A DNA stretch of 64,000 nucleotides from Triplophysa rosa (GCF_024868665.1 NC_079910.1:12930425-12994424); one strand, 5' to 3'; counted from the first letter of the stretch, positions 35,766 to 48,238 are shown. Notes: generated by a model from the letters alone, not told the origin. Made by a program: numbers and translations.

Positions 35766-38700
35766 GACTTTTGTTTGTCCTTTATTAGACGTTTGGGAGG
35801 GAAAATAATATAATTCTGTTCGTATTCATCTGTGACCTACATTTGCATGTTTGAGGGAAGCAATTATCAGACTGTTTTCTAAAACATTACAAGCACACCA
35901 GCTGCCATTAAAACTTCACAATTTTATATTAAAAGTAATTTTAAACTTCAATTATTCTTTACTTTCCAACCCAAGTAACCTTGGCTAGGGGCTTCTAAAC
36001 TGGTTTTGTTTAAGGACCCACATTTTATGTACATAAAGAATAGAAATTACAAAAAAAATGTAACAGTACAATAAACAAATAGGACTTAAGATGAAACAAT
36101 CAAATTTAGCAATAACACTACGCTTTATGTGATTATATAGAAATTTTACAATGTTACATTTGAATGGTTTTGTGCTTTTCTGCAGTTAGTGATTCTCAAC
36201 ACAAAGCACGTGGCTGGCACAATCCATGTTTATGCGTTTTGCAAATGAATCCATATTTAATGCAAACTGGATCATATCATTTACCTTTTACCTAAGAATG
36301 AGGGTCATACAACCACTCCGTACAGTATACAGAATATATTCTTTCACAACACACATGCCTTATACAAAAGAATCCTTTTTAAATTCTGATCCTAAAGCAT
36401 TTTCCTTTAGTTCATGAATACATTTGTCAAAGGAAATGCATCAGTTTGTTGTAACAGCATGTAAAGGAAATTACTCCTCTCACCCCTTAAGGCTTTAAGA
36501 TAATATGAAAACTGAGTCCGGATAAAGGCAATAGAGTGAATATGTGGGTGGGGGAATGGGGAAAGAGTGACAGAGCGGTGTGTTAAATGAAGCACTGGGT
36601 TGTAATACTTCATGTCCAGCTGTGGTCTATGAGTCTTAGTGCAGCTGCATTTCCCTCTTTCACATCACTCATACACCACACCAGCTGACAAAGAATTCAT
36701 GGAGGGTGAAATCACGATAATCTGTCAATCTTTGCTTGTGTGTTGCAGTTCAGTTGCGAACATCTGTGATTTTCCTTGTGTGCCTTTTTTTAAAAGAAAC
36801 TAGTTTACATTTGAATCGGAGCGCATAGAAAGAGAAAAAGGATATGAGCAAACACTTGCGACATTCAAAAGAAGAGAGACTTCCTGTTGTAATGTGATGA
36901 TACTTCATTAATATTCATGATGTGATTTAGAGGAGGAGGAGGGAGGGGCTGAGAAAGACAAAAAGAGAGGGAATTACAAGTGGCCTAATGTAATTTTACT
37001 CATTTTGATCTTTATTTCAATTTTTTTTTTTTGTTTCTATTTGAACAGTTCACTACAGGTTGTATATAAAAACCTTAATTCTTGAATGACGTGCTGCAAT
37101 AAAATATGTAAAGGGTTAAATATGTTTCATAGAAAAAAGGTTATTTATAAAAATAAACAAATTGTAAAAAACAACAACCTTATATTAATCTACATTTATC
37201 TTTCTTAGTAATTAAACTAAATAATAATTCTACATCTTGTATGGCGTTTCATGCTTTTGTTACTCAACAAACGTTTGCAGGTCTAGTGCACCCGCACAAT
37301 TATTTGATTTTATGACATTACAGCCATATAAAAATGTATGTAACAAATGTTTTCTTTACCCATATGCGATTCACGTTCACGTTGTAACTGGGATAATTAT
37401 CTCTGTTAAATCACATTTATGAAAAGGGTGCAATTTGTTTTAAAAAAATGTACAAAAAAATCTGGGTGATACATTTTTTTTATCTTGATTAAATATCTGA
37501 GGATAAAAACAATATTTGCATACTTTTTAGTAAACATTCAGCTATAGTCCCACAGACCTGAAAACCACACAATGGGTTAAATAGATAACATTGGCTTGGC
37601 CAAAATTCTATTAACTATTAATCCTTCCAAATAATTTTTTAACTAAAATTATAAATCGAACTATATTTTTTCTTTATTGAAATCCCATTATTAAAATCTG
37701 GTCACATGATTCTCTCGGTCCTGTGATATTCAATCCCAAAACATTTTAATGGAACAGGGTTGACACAAAACACATGACATCAGCAACACAGTCAAGCCTC
37801 ATGGAACAACCCCGAAGCAGATCTACTAGAGATCAGCGCTGCTGATGCTGAGTCAGACTTTCTCTAATCTGATCCTGATTAGATGAATCAGTTGCTTGCA
37901 TGAGGTTCTGTTTTGAAATGCATCTACTGGAACTTACACAGACGTGATGAAGAGACTGATATTGCTGATATCTGATAAACATTAACCAAACTAATAATCA
38001 CTGGAGTTCTCACATCGAGCACAGATTGCCATGGCCTGGTAGGTAAAGAACTCTTGAGACTAAAGCCCCCCAGTTCAAATCAGTCATACTCTACACAGTA
38101 ATGTTGAGGTCAATCTAGAGGAGAACTGGAAACGCACAGTTTCTCTATTGACTGCAGCAACGACTAAGAAAAGCCATGCAGTGAAAATTGTATTTCTGAC
38201 TCTCCATGACAACGGCATCTTTTATAGTTTATTTCACACCTAAACCTTGCAATATGTTTCGAAGCAAATGGCACAAACATCAAGGTTAGCAAATGAGCAA
38301 ATAAATAACAGCAGTGTTCAAATAGAAGCCAGCATTTGGTGTTTGTGTGTTATACGGCTCCAGCAGATCATATCAGTCAGGCATCAGACCGGTGGTAGGC
38401 GGTTAAAATACAAACACAGGATGCAGGCAAGCAGTCTCCGCAAATTATGAGCGAACCTGAGACCAGCAGGGAAATCGAGTTTTCTGTTCTCTGATGATCT
38501 GAAGAGGATGGAAAGTGCGCTGAGATGGGATTGAGGTGTTTTTTGGCACTGGTGCTCTATGTGAAGGAAGGGTGTGTGTTTCCTATGGGTGAAAGTGGGG
38601 GAAAAACAAGAAGGTCGAGTGGGGGTACAGTGCATTAGGAGATGGATTTAGTATGGAGCTTAATTATACTTTCTCAGAGTGAACAGACAACAAGATTGTG

Positions 38701-41410
38701 GGTCCGGAGACACACTGGGTCCGGTGAAAGTATGACAAAAAACGTCCACAGGAAAACTTGTGCTCAGATGTTGATGTTTCATAAACTGAACGGATTTTCT
38801 TAACAAATTTCCAACCTGATCTCACAGGGAAACGTAACTGCTTTGCAAGGTGGCAAGTGAATATGAATTTTTATGATGCAACTTGTGATGATTTAAAAAG
38901 AAAAAAGAGATAAATAAAGCAAGACTGAGAAATTTAAGAATAAGCCACAGCACATAATAGTTATATAAATATATACTGTGGATAACATGAATTACAGAAA
39001 TACACTACAAGTTGACAAGTTGGGTGTAAAATAACATAAAAAAACATTTTATTTCTCTTTTTTTCCTGGATCCCCAGTTGGCAGAATCTTACCATTTTTA
39101 CAAGATTTATTTTACACTAGAAACAAATGATCAAAACAAATGTCAATAGTTGACAAACAGTAGGACTAAAGAACTATAATGTGAATTACATACCATTGCA
39201 AATTTAGTCTTTTAAATTTGATTAAATTTTTTTAGGTTAATATTAAAATCTCTGACTTTCGATTGTAGACTTGAAGTAGAATTTACTTATATAGCGCTTT
39301 TTACAATGTTGCATGAAGTTTTACATGAATAAGAAAACACAGAAGAGGATATTACGTGTAAATAGTACAAACAGAGAAGACCACCTTAATAAAAGTTGTT
39401 TCAGAAGTTAATCTAATACCAGCAGTCACTCGGTCAGCAAGCCAACATGGCAACGGTGGCAAAGGCCAAAGTTCTAATGATGAATAAATGGAGAAAAAAC
39501 CTCTGGAAAACCAGTCTCAGCCGGGAGTGCCAGTTCTCCTCAGACGCATTACAGCTGCAGTCAGTGACTATTGAGTAAATGTATATGATTAACAGATAGA
39601 GCCTGTTAGTAATGATTTATTAAATTTACATTTGTTTAAAACTGTTGAATATAATCAGGAGAATCATCTCCTTGTGTGATTTGTTTGTATTTTTGTCAAT
39701 CTGAGCGCAGTTTGAAACACTTCTTCAACACATTCGATAGTAAAGATTTAACGTAACAGAGGGTGGTAAAAAAAACTCTGAATCAGGTGAGACGAGTTAA
39801 AATACAGAAGATAAAAGAAATCAACTGCATAAAGTGAGTAAAATAAACAAAGTGTCCCAGACAGAGAAGCATTCATGCCACACCACCAGACTGAAGAGAA
39901 TCAGAGTAATTAAGTCCAACCATAATAACAGCTCATATTGTGTGATTACAGTGTAGCAGATACACAACCAGTCCAGCTTGAGCTATACTCAAGCAAACTC
40001 TACAATTTAGTTATAAACTATACAACACACCAGACAACAGCCTGAACTCTACTTAGACACCAACAAAAACCATTGGAAGGGGCAAGGAAGAGCAAGAAAG
40101 ACTCCAAATTCTCCTACACATTCTCCAAATCGAAGGACTTTATCTTATGACAGTAGTGGAATTCATGATTTTATAGTATGTGTGTAATACAGAATAATAC
40201 AGCACACAGGCGGAATAACATTAGACCCTCGAGAATAATGTAATTACCTGACCCATCTGAGCTCAATCAGTGTATCTCTGCAGAGAATATTTCTCATTCA
40301 TTAACACCCATTCTCATTCCTATCACATCTTCAGAAATCTCTCTCCTTTCTAATTCACTATCATTATCTTCCTCTGTTCTGCAACATCTCGTAGAAAATA
40401 CATCAGTCTTTCTCTCTCTCTCTCTCACATATACAAACACACGCACACGCACACACATTGAGAGTAGGCTTTTCAGTATAGCTATATTGATTCAATTGCC
40501 TTTGAGACTGCTGTCAGACAGCAACCCAAATACACAGACTGTCACAGGTTGTTGAAGGGAAGAGGTTGAAAATCAGTCTTGCTGTCTGTCTCACTATCTA
40601 CTCTACAGTCATATGAACCATTGAACTGCACAGTTTGTAAATATCATTTTAATAATGCAGTAGATATTTTATTCCTTTTTCTGGATCGGTCTGACTCGGA
40701 AACAACAGTAATACTTAATATATGCTGAGAGAATGGCCTGCTGGTTCATATTTAATTCAGCACAGATTTGCTCTACACACCCGAACAGAAATTAAAACAG
40801 AATGTCATGATGACGATAATTTAAAATTAGTTTTAATTACTATCTGTTTAGAGGTTTTCTGTCTACAAATATGTGAAACTTGACATTATGTTATTGTTAT
40901 ATATGTGCATATATTTATGCACCAACATTTGTAAACACACAACTGCTGTTTAAACACTTCACACATAAACACAGATAAAGTTGTAATACGCAAACATAAA
41001 ATTATAAAATTAGACACTCTCATTTGTGCAGGCTATTAATCCAGACTACGGAGGATGTGCTGCAAATTAAAGAGGATTTCATTGCTTTGTATTTCAGCGC
41101 ATAAACCGGAAGTCCCACAGGTAAGAAAAATCATAATCGCATTTGTTTCCTTTACATACAAATTGCGTGAATCTCCAGCTTCTCACGCTTTTCTCCTGAG
41201 AGAAATTCCCCAGTAATCTGACTTCATTAAAAATGTAAAAGACATCTGAACAACGTCTCTAGCTGTGCTCAGATTTACCAAGATACCAATGGCTGGAATA
41301 CAAATCTTTTGCAGGCATTCCTCATGAAATAAAACAATCTGATTATTATTAGATTTTTTCCTACCCACATTTCACGAGTTCACCTGCGCAGATAAACAGC
41401 TATGTTGCAG
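35766..41410. other. Intergenic AT-rich sequence, no gene recognised
   Basis: I found no exon pair, domain or long open frame. The short open frames at 36226-36613 and 38247-38635 have no motif or splice support. One SINE-like repeat is present near 39,300 and CT/CA microsatellites near 40,400. A 23-nt segment with splice-like borders at 41098-41120 is discussed as a finding. Confidence 0.5.
39275..39550 (+). repeat. Teleost interspersed repeat (TATAGCGCTTTT type)
   Basis: TTATATAGCGCTTTTTACAA is followed, after a spacer, by CAACGGTGGCAAAGGC, AAAAAACCTCTGGAAAACCA and GGGAGTGCCAGTTCTCCTC. These boxes occur in this order in a repeat common to many fishes. Confidence 0.7.
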
Positions 41411-41699
41411 GGATAATAATGATAGAGCATGGGTATGCAGTTTATGCGTATTTGGTGTGCTGTACAGGGAGTGGGCTCCGAGCTCGCCGGATCTATCTGA
41501 ACCCGGAGCACTCTACCCGGGTCAGGGCAAGTGCGCCGGGCTCGGAACCGGCTCAAGCCCAGAACACACCCCCCAAAGGCATGATAAAAGCTGGACAGCA
41601 GCCGGAGTACGCATACCCCCCCAAAATGCGATTCTAGGCGTTACGGAGGTGTTGACCTGAATGCGGTTGAAGACAAGAGGATGAGGGCCTTTCGGGAAT
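41410..41699. other. GC-rich left flank of the recombinase/tandem-array block
   Basis: GC content rises abruptly here. The stretch contains self-complementary pieces such as CCCGGAGC...GCTCCGAG and CCGGGTCAGGG...GCCGGGCTCGG. It may be the 3' end of the element that carries the recombinase pseudogene; no repeated terminus could be matched on the right side. Confidence 0.35.
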
Positions 41700-42660
41700 G
41701 TGATTGATGAGATGGAAACTGGGGTAGAGACTCCTCCGGGGACGGTTGAGGTGACTATGGCGATGTTGGCTTCAATGCTTGAGATGGGACCGCGGGCCTC
41801 TGCCGAGGCGGTCACTATGGCGATGCTGGCTTCGATGCTTGAGGTGGAAGCGCGGGCCCTTGACGAGGCGGTCGCTGCGGCGATGCTGGCTTCTACGTTT
41901 GAGATGGAAGCACGGGCCACTGCAGAGGTGGTCGCTGCGGCGATCCTGGCTTCTGTGCTTGAGATGGAAGCGCGGCCTCTGCGGGGACGGTCGCTGCGGC
42001 GATGCTGGTTTCTGGGGGCTATGAGGGGGTCTGCTGTGGCAGAGTAAGGGAAGAAGCACTGGCTCCTGTGGGGGCAATCGCTGCGGCGATACTGGCTTCT
42101 GTAGAAGTGGTGTCTGCTGCGGCAGAGCACAAGTAGGAAGCACGGGCCTCTGAGGAGGTGGTCAATGCGGCGAAGCTGGCTTCTGCGTTCGAGGTGGAAG
42201 CACAGGCCTCTGCGGCGATGTTGGCATCTACGCTTGAGATGGAGGCGCGGGCCTCTGCCGAGGCGGTCGCAGCGGCGATGCTGGCTTCAATGCTTGAGAT
42301 GGACGTGCAGGCCCCTGCCGAGGTGGTCGCTGTGGTGATGCTGGCTTCAATGCTTGAGATGGGAGCGCGGGACTCTGCCGAGGCGGTCACTATGGAGATG
42401 TTGGCTTCAATGCTTGAGATGGGACCGCGGGCCTCTGCCGAGGCGGTCACTATGGCGATGCTGGCTTCGATGCTTGAGGTGGAAGTGTGGGCCCTTGACG
42501 AGGCGGTCGCTGTGGCGATGCTGGCTTCTACGTTTGAGATGGAAGCACGGGCCACTGCAGAGGTGGTCGCTGCGGCGATCCTGGCTTCTGCGCTTGAGAT
42601 GGAAGCGCGGGCCTCTGCGGGGACGGTCGCTGCGGCGATGCTGGTTTCTGGGGGCTATGA
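41700..42660. repeat. Tandem array of 60-bp units
   Basis: About 13-14 units with a common pattern GCGATGCTGGCTTC, TGCTTGAGATGGAAGCGCGG, GCCTCTGCCGAGGCGGTCGC. The unit is a multiple of 3, so several frames on both strands stay open: one + frame gives a 20-residue Ala/Met/Glu repeat, the minus strand gives Ser/Arg/His- or Pro/Gln-rich frames. The array is interrupted at about 42,000-42,135 by a segment resembling the 84-bp units. No evidence decides whether any frame is translated. Confidence 0.93.
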
Positions 42661-43300
42661 GGGGGTCTGCTGTGGCAGAGTAATGGAAGAAGCACGGGCC
42701 CCTGTGGGGCGGTAGCTGCGGTGATACTTGCTTTGGGGGGCTATGAGGGGGTCTGCTGTGGCAGAGTAAGGGAAGAAGCACTGGCCCCTGTGGGGGCAAT
42801 CGCTGCGGCGATACTGGCTTCTGTAGAAGTGGTGTCTGCTGCGGCAGAGCACGAGTAGTAAGCACGGGCGGTCGCTGCGGTGATACTGGCTTCTGTAGAA
42901 TTGGTGTCTGCTGCGGCAGAGCACGAGTTGGAAGCACGGACACCTGCGGGGGCGGTTGCTGCGGCGATACTGGCTTCTGTAGAAGTGGTGTCTGCTGTGG
43001 CAGAGCACGAGTTGGAAGCACGGACTCCTGCGGGGGCGGTTGCTGCGGCGATACTGGCTTCTGTAGAAGTGGTGTCTGCTGTGGCAGAGCACGAATTGGA
43101 AGCACGGGCCCCTGCGGGGGCGGTCGCTGCGGCGATACTGGCTTCTGTAGAATTGGTGTCTGCTGCGGCATAGCACGATTTGGAAGCACGGGCCCCTGCG
43201 GGGGCGTTTGCTGCGGTGATACTTGCTTCTGTAGAATTGCTGCCTGCTGCGGCGGAGTATGAGTTGGAAGCCCAGGCGCTTGCAGGGGCGGTTGCTGCGG
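42661..43300. repeat. Tandem array of ~84-bp units
   Basis: About six or seven units of the form GCGGCGATACTGGCTTCTGT, AGAAGTGGTGTCTGCTG, GGCAGAGCACGAGTTGGAAG, CCCCTGCGGGGGCGGT. They share the CGAT-CTGGCTTC and GAAGC-CGGGCC boxes with the 60-bp units, so the arrays have a common origin. On the minus strand a 325-codon open frame (42407-43384) reads as Pro/Gln-rich repeats of PQQTPLLQKPVSPQ type. Confidence 0.92.
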
Positions 43301-43427
43301 TGAAACTGAATTCTGGAGAGGTGAGGTCCGGTTAGCCGAGTACAAGATGAGCGCCGGGCTTCTGTGGGTTGAACGGTGTGTCACTACTACTGGTGGTTTG
43401 ATGGAGAAGTTTGGAAGATGGTTGATG

Positions 43428-44110
43428 CTAGACGATTCGAGTTATGAGGGTCCGGTGTGCTTCTCTGATGAGGGCGCGGTCTGTTCGGATATAACTTTTG
43501 TAGGCTTTGGATGACCATCGGCCGAGCACTTGGATCTGGGGCTGTGAGAGGCCCTTTTGGGCGGCCGTGGTTGCCGCGCCGATGCGGAAAGAATGGCAGG
43601 AGAAGTGATCTGCTGGGATACCGGTATGGAGAAAAGACTGATTTTATATGTTTCTGGAACCAGAAGCGTGTGGCCGGGTGGTTAGAGTCGTCGACGAAGA
43701 GGGGATCTGATGCGGCTTTGGTCTGAGGTTTCCTGATGTGAAGGGAGGCTAGGAGGGTTTGGTAAGGTTGAATCGGTGACTGGAGGTTGAAAATATAGAC
43801 AAAATGGCCTCTCCTGGTTTGGTCCATCTTGCTTTGACATTGTCTCTGGATCAATTACTGATAGGTCGGATATGGTTGGATGGATATGGTTGGATGGACT
43901 AGATGGATCCACCTGAGACATTAAAGGTGGATGTGGTGGAGATTTCCGAGGATCTTAGAAAACCAAAGAATGCCAGGATGAACATGGCGTTGAGTGTGCG
44001 GGCGACGTGCCTGGAGTGGTATCCTTTGCGGAGGGTAGAGATGCATTTGGTTAGTATTTCCAAGGTTATGGGTTGCCTGGCGTCTGGGCGGGCTGGGTTT
44101 TCTGGATGCC
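43428..44110 (-). pseudogene. Tyrosine recombinase of a DIRS/Crypton-type element, frameshifted
   Basis: On the minus strand the catalytic domain reads, in order, FILAFFGFLRSSEIS (box I Arg, near 43,950), HPTISDLSVIDPE, GHFVYIFNLQSPIQPYQ, NHPATRFWFQKHIK, and then HFSCHSFRIGAATTAAQKGL (box II HxxR, near 43,590), QVLGRWSSKAYKSYIR (box III Trp and the Tyr nucleophile). It ends at TAG, 43428-43430. All catalytic residues are visible, but the segments lie in different frames, with changes near 43,920, 43,840 and 43,630. It is therefore inactive as written. The family is common in fish genomes. I see no reverse transcriptase beside it, so Crypton-like or a truncated DIRS/Ngaro-like element are both possible. 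Confidence 0.88.
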
Positions 44111-46080
44111 TTTGATGATCATAGGTGTTTGTGAGCTGGCTATGGCTGTTGATTGAGAGTTGAATAAAGCCAATGAGAAGTGCGGTCGGGCTTGAGGAGG
44201 AAAGTGAATGCTAAGGATGGGTCCGTGCCGCTGGTTGAGGTGTGCTTGTCAGGTGCTAGCAGCAGTAGGGTCTGGGGCATGGCCCGGGCTTGTCGATGGC
44301 CTGCTGCTGTAACCTGACGATCGTAGGCTTCTCGTGAGGGCAGGAGCAGGGGTTTGATCTGGACATGTTGTGGTTGAATGTCGTCTTGTGTAGCGGGAAT
44401 CTGATACTGAAAAGTCTGGGGACTTGTTCACTTCTGGTCGGGGACTGCCCGAGAGCAGATATGACTGGTAGGTATGCGATGATGTTTAGTTTCGCATGGC
44501 GAGGTTTGTGAGCGTATAAATGTCACTGACACCTCAGTGAATGCACAAGGTCTGTTGGCAAAGGTTAAAATGATCGTTGCAAGTTTACGTTGATAGTGAT
44601 GAAGTCTTGTGTAGGTGATATCTGGGCTTGCAGAGTTATTCCAGTGTGTGCATGATGCTTAGCTTTATGCGCGAGCAGTGAGACGTGGAGAGTGAGCATG
44701 TTACCGTCACCCAAACGTTCTCAAATCAAATTTGCTGTTATATCTTCAAATTGCTGTGCACAGTGTATGGGTCTAACGTGATTAATTTTGGAGTTAACAT
44801 TGCGGCTGGGTTTACGATTCCAAGATGCGGTTGTGTTCAGGTTGTCAGACAAGAGACAAGATCTTGTGGTTAAGCAACCGGTAAATGTACTGATGCGTGC
44901 TGCCGATTGTGTAAATTAAAGGTAACAGCGGTGTGCATTATTTGGGCAAGATGTAAATGAGAACGGCACGCTGTTTAGAAACATATCCCGCTGGATGGTA
45001 CAGACAGCAATCCCTTTCGTAAGTGCCGATTATGTTACTAATCTCCGGAAGCCTACATTCACTGAACAGCCGAACAATTGCACCCGTGCTGGTCAGTGAT
45101 ATGCCATTCTTGAGTGCAGCAGTAATGATAAAGCTAAACAGCATGACAGTTGATAAAGCTAAATGTGTTTTAAGTAAAAAGATTGTACTCACCCATCTTC
45201 TTGTGTAACAGCGAGTTCGGCAGTTCAAACACTAGTAAACTTAGTTTTTATTAATACGTTGTGAAGTATCGGAAATGAGTCATGGAATTTGGGGTTGATT
45301 AGAGTGACCGCATGGAACGACAGAATGAATTGTTTCACCCAAGATGATTGTTTCTCTTTGCAAAAGATAAGTGTACAGCCATTGAAACGTTAATGTGTTG
45401 GCATTGGCGTATCGTTATTGGATTGGGTCGAAATACGGCAATCTTGCGAGCCTGATTAGCATATGTTTACTGGTGCCGGCGTCTGAACACTCGTGTCCCG
45501 TTAGCAGTGAGCTAGCGCTAGCAGCGAGCCAGCGTTAGCAGCGAGCTAGCGTTTGCAACGAGCCGGCGTTTAGCAGCGAGCTAGCGTTCCGGCAGCAATT
45601 GCATCTGGGAATGAACGAGGTGACGAGCGCGACGTAAACCAGCGGGGTTACGGAATCACTTCCCGAATCTGCGGGGAAGATGTATGTGGAAATGTTGCTT
45701 TACGGATCGGGCCTGCTGCTTGGCTGCAGCGCTTTTTAAAAAATCCGTAGGTTCCCTTGAATACCTTACGTCCTTCCTGAGTTGATGAAATCCTTTTAGA
45801 GTTTGGTTTTCGTTTGGGAATAGTTTATCGAAAGCAAAAATAACCGTGTAATGCAAGCAAGCTGCTGTTTTGTGTGTGCGTCTATGAGCAACGCTGTTGC
45901 GAAACGTCCGAGACATGATTATTACTTGTAAAGATCCTCGGACATAGCATCGAACGAAACTTATCGATGTTTATCTGGCGAGATGCAGCGGTAAGATGGT
46001 TTGTCTATTTATGGGAGAGCTTGCTTGAGCTGATAGGTAGAAGCGGTGATTGCTGATGGTTGACCGGCTGGGCTGATTAT
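44111..46080. other. Upstream part of the recombinase block, no clear gene
   Basis: The sequence remains comparatively GC-rich. The minus strand 44249-44431 is open with Ser/Thr/Pro-rich content and could be the decayed N-terminal part of the recombinase ORF, but I cannot match a core-binding motif. The open frame at 44938-45228 (minus) has no recognisable domain. A tandem repeat sits at 45,501. Confidence 0.4.
45501..45588. repeat. Short tandem repeat, GTTAGCAGCGAGCTAGC type
   Basis: Five imperfect units of about 16-18 bp, each containing AGC(G/A)AGC(T/C)AGCG. The GCTAGC core is palindromic. Confidence 0.88.
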
Positions 46081-46195
46081 ATGCTTAGGTTCCTCCCGAA
46101 CTTTGTTAATTAAACATCATTAATTGTACAGTTCTTGCTGTTTCTCAACAATTTGTATTTCCCCTTTAGGGACTTTCAGGAGAAACATCTGGCAT

Positions 46196-46320
46196 TTTAT
46201 AGATCTGGCAGATGTTTTTATTCAAAGCAATTTAGAGAAGATTGAACAGATTTTATCAGAGCGTGTGTTCCCTGTGAATTGAACTCATGACCTTGCGTTC
46301 GCTACCACCATGCACTACCT
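46196..46320 (+). repeat. SINE-like repeat
   Basis: GGCAGATGTTTTTATTCAAAG matches the core seen at 6739. It is followed by TGTGAATTGAACTCATGACC and a CTACCACCATGCACTACC tail resembling the tRNA-like 3' part of this repeat family. It lies just right of the GC-rich block. Confidence 0.72.
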
Positions 46321-47269
46321 TTAGTAATACACTTAAACCGAACACAACTGAGATGTCCATTAAGTCTCCAGAGCTATATGAAATAACATAAAACATTTTC
46401 TTGCACTCTCACACACATAACTTTTATCTTCCACCATCCAGGCTGTCCTTTCATTTGAGTGAGGGTCAAGCTATTAAAAGCCCACTCTGTGCGAGAGACC
46501 AAATTAAAATAAATAAAATAAATAAGACAAAAAGAGAAAAAATGTCTACGAGAGGCTTATTATAAGTCTCTCCTTTCTAAAGGTTAATGCTTCAAAAGAG
46601 CAGAGTGGTTCCTTACTGTACAGTACATTTGATGCTATAGCTGAGTGCTTTTAGTGTGTTAGATGGGAAAATGTCACTCGTATTGAAAAGAGCAGTGGGT
46701 GTAAAGAGCTACATCAATGTCATCTTCACATTGCACCTTGTCTAATGTTGTTTATGAAGATGCTAAAACACAACTTTATGAGGAGCTTTCTCTGATCAAT
46801 GTAGCGTAAACAAGTGACTTCATAAGGTGTCGCAGAAGATATAGACAATGCAACAGTCAGTCCTAAAAACGAGAAAGAGTGCAGATTGCTTCCTGCTAGT
46901 AGATGAAGAAAGTGCTTAATGTCCCCTCCCCTTGACCCCAAAGTCCCACATCTCTCATTCAGATGCCAAAAAACACCTGCCATGAAGCTGCTCGCATGAC
47001 GCATCCATCTCTCTGTCAACTCCACCCCAAGATCTGTTGAATTAAATCAGTTTGACCAGTTGTTCATCCAAAATCACATAAATTTAAATCTAAATTAGCT
47101 GTTTAGTTTAAAACTAGTGTGCAGAATACAGAGAGGTTCACAACAGGATGCTGCTAAAATATTATTATTGATTTGTTTTTTTTGGATTTGTATAACACAG
47201 GCATATTTAGACAAAAACTATAGGCTCTAACTTACTGTAATACATATAGAAATGAAAAATGGTTATTTA

Positions 47270-47544
47270 ATCCCACTTCTTAAAATTGAATTTGTTTCCA
47301 TCATTTAATCACCCTCGTGACCGTCCAAAACTGTGTGACCTTCTTTCTCCTTCAGAAGACAAAAGTTGGTAACCAAACAACACTGAACCCCATTGACTTC
47401 CATTATATGAACACAAAACCACCGAGACATTTCTCAAAATATCTTTTGTGTTCCACAGAAGAAAGAGTCATATACAGGTTTTGAATGACACGAGGGTAAA
47501 TAAATGATGACAGAATTTTTATTTTTGGGAGAACTAGCCCTTTA
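47270..47544. repeat. Fold-back repeat, decayed copy
   Basis: It contains CATCATTTAATCACCCTCGT on the left and ATTTTTGGGAGAACTAGCCC on the right, with AACACAAAACC/TTTTGTGTTCC arms between. Confidence 0.8.
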
Positions 47545-48238
47545 GGTTTGCCATAAATACTCACAGTGTATTAAAGTAGATGGCAAGATGTTCATTTTTC
47601 ATATACTGTAGATCTTACATACCAAGATCTCAAGGAATCCTAAAGCTTTTTCCCAAAGACACCCCAATGCTTGAAATGAGAAAAGGGGGATTGGGTTAAT
47701 ATGCTACAACCTGCTACACCTCAACCGTGTAAACCAACGCAGAAGAGAAAGGTGGAACCAGAAGATAATTTCATATTTTTATAGTGTTCATCAATAGACA
47801 AGACAAGCAAATGAAATCCTGATATCAACATTTACCAGACCTGCATTCGTCTGCAATGATGAATAACTCCTCTTCATTAACGAAACATCATTCATCAATG
47901 TCACATCAATATAATGTATGTATCAGAACAGGACACAACGCTAAATCACGACCTGACCTAAAGGAACGCTGAAGCCCAGTGCTGATAACACAGAGAGACA
48001 CAAAGAGAGATAGAGTCTGTGATAACTACTGCTAAACGAGGACAATCTCAACCTCTGCAGAGGAGTCAGGAGGCTCTCCATCATCCATCACACAAACACA
48101 CTTATACAGTCTCATTACTTGGGAATACCCATGACTGTAGATTCAGTTTATGTTCAGTTATAGAAACTCTGTGTGGGTTCCCTCTGGTCTTACAAATGTC
48201 GGAAATGTTTGCATTAAGTGCAGGTGGTTTTGTGAATT

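Noticed and set aside
41700..42660. A genuine 20-residue-repeat structural protein encoded by the array
   Set aside because: Several frames are open on both strands, no start or splice context is convincing, and the neighbouring recombinase is dead. Retained only as a hypothesis in the findings.
41700..43300. CRISPR-like array
   Set aside because: Units are contiguous 60- and 84-bp tandem repeats without unique spacers, in a vertebrate genome; no Cas-type gene is present.
44938..45228. 96-codon minus-strand open frame in the GC-rich block
   Set aside because: No match to recombinase, nuclease or other families by eye; kept only as part of the flanking region.
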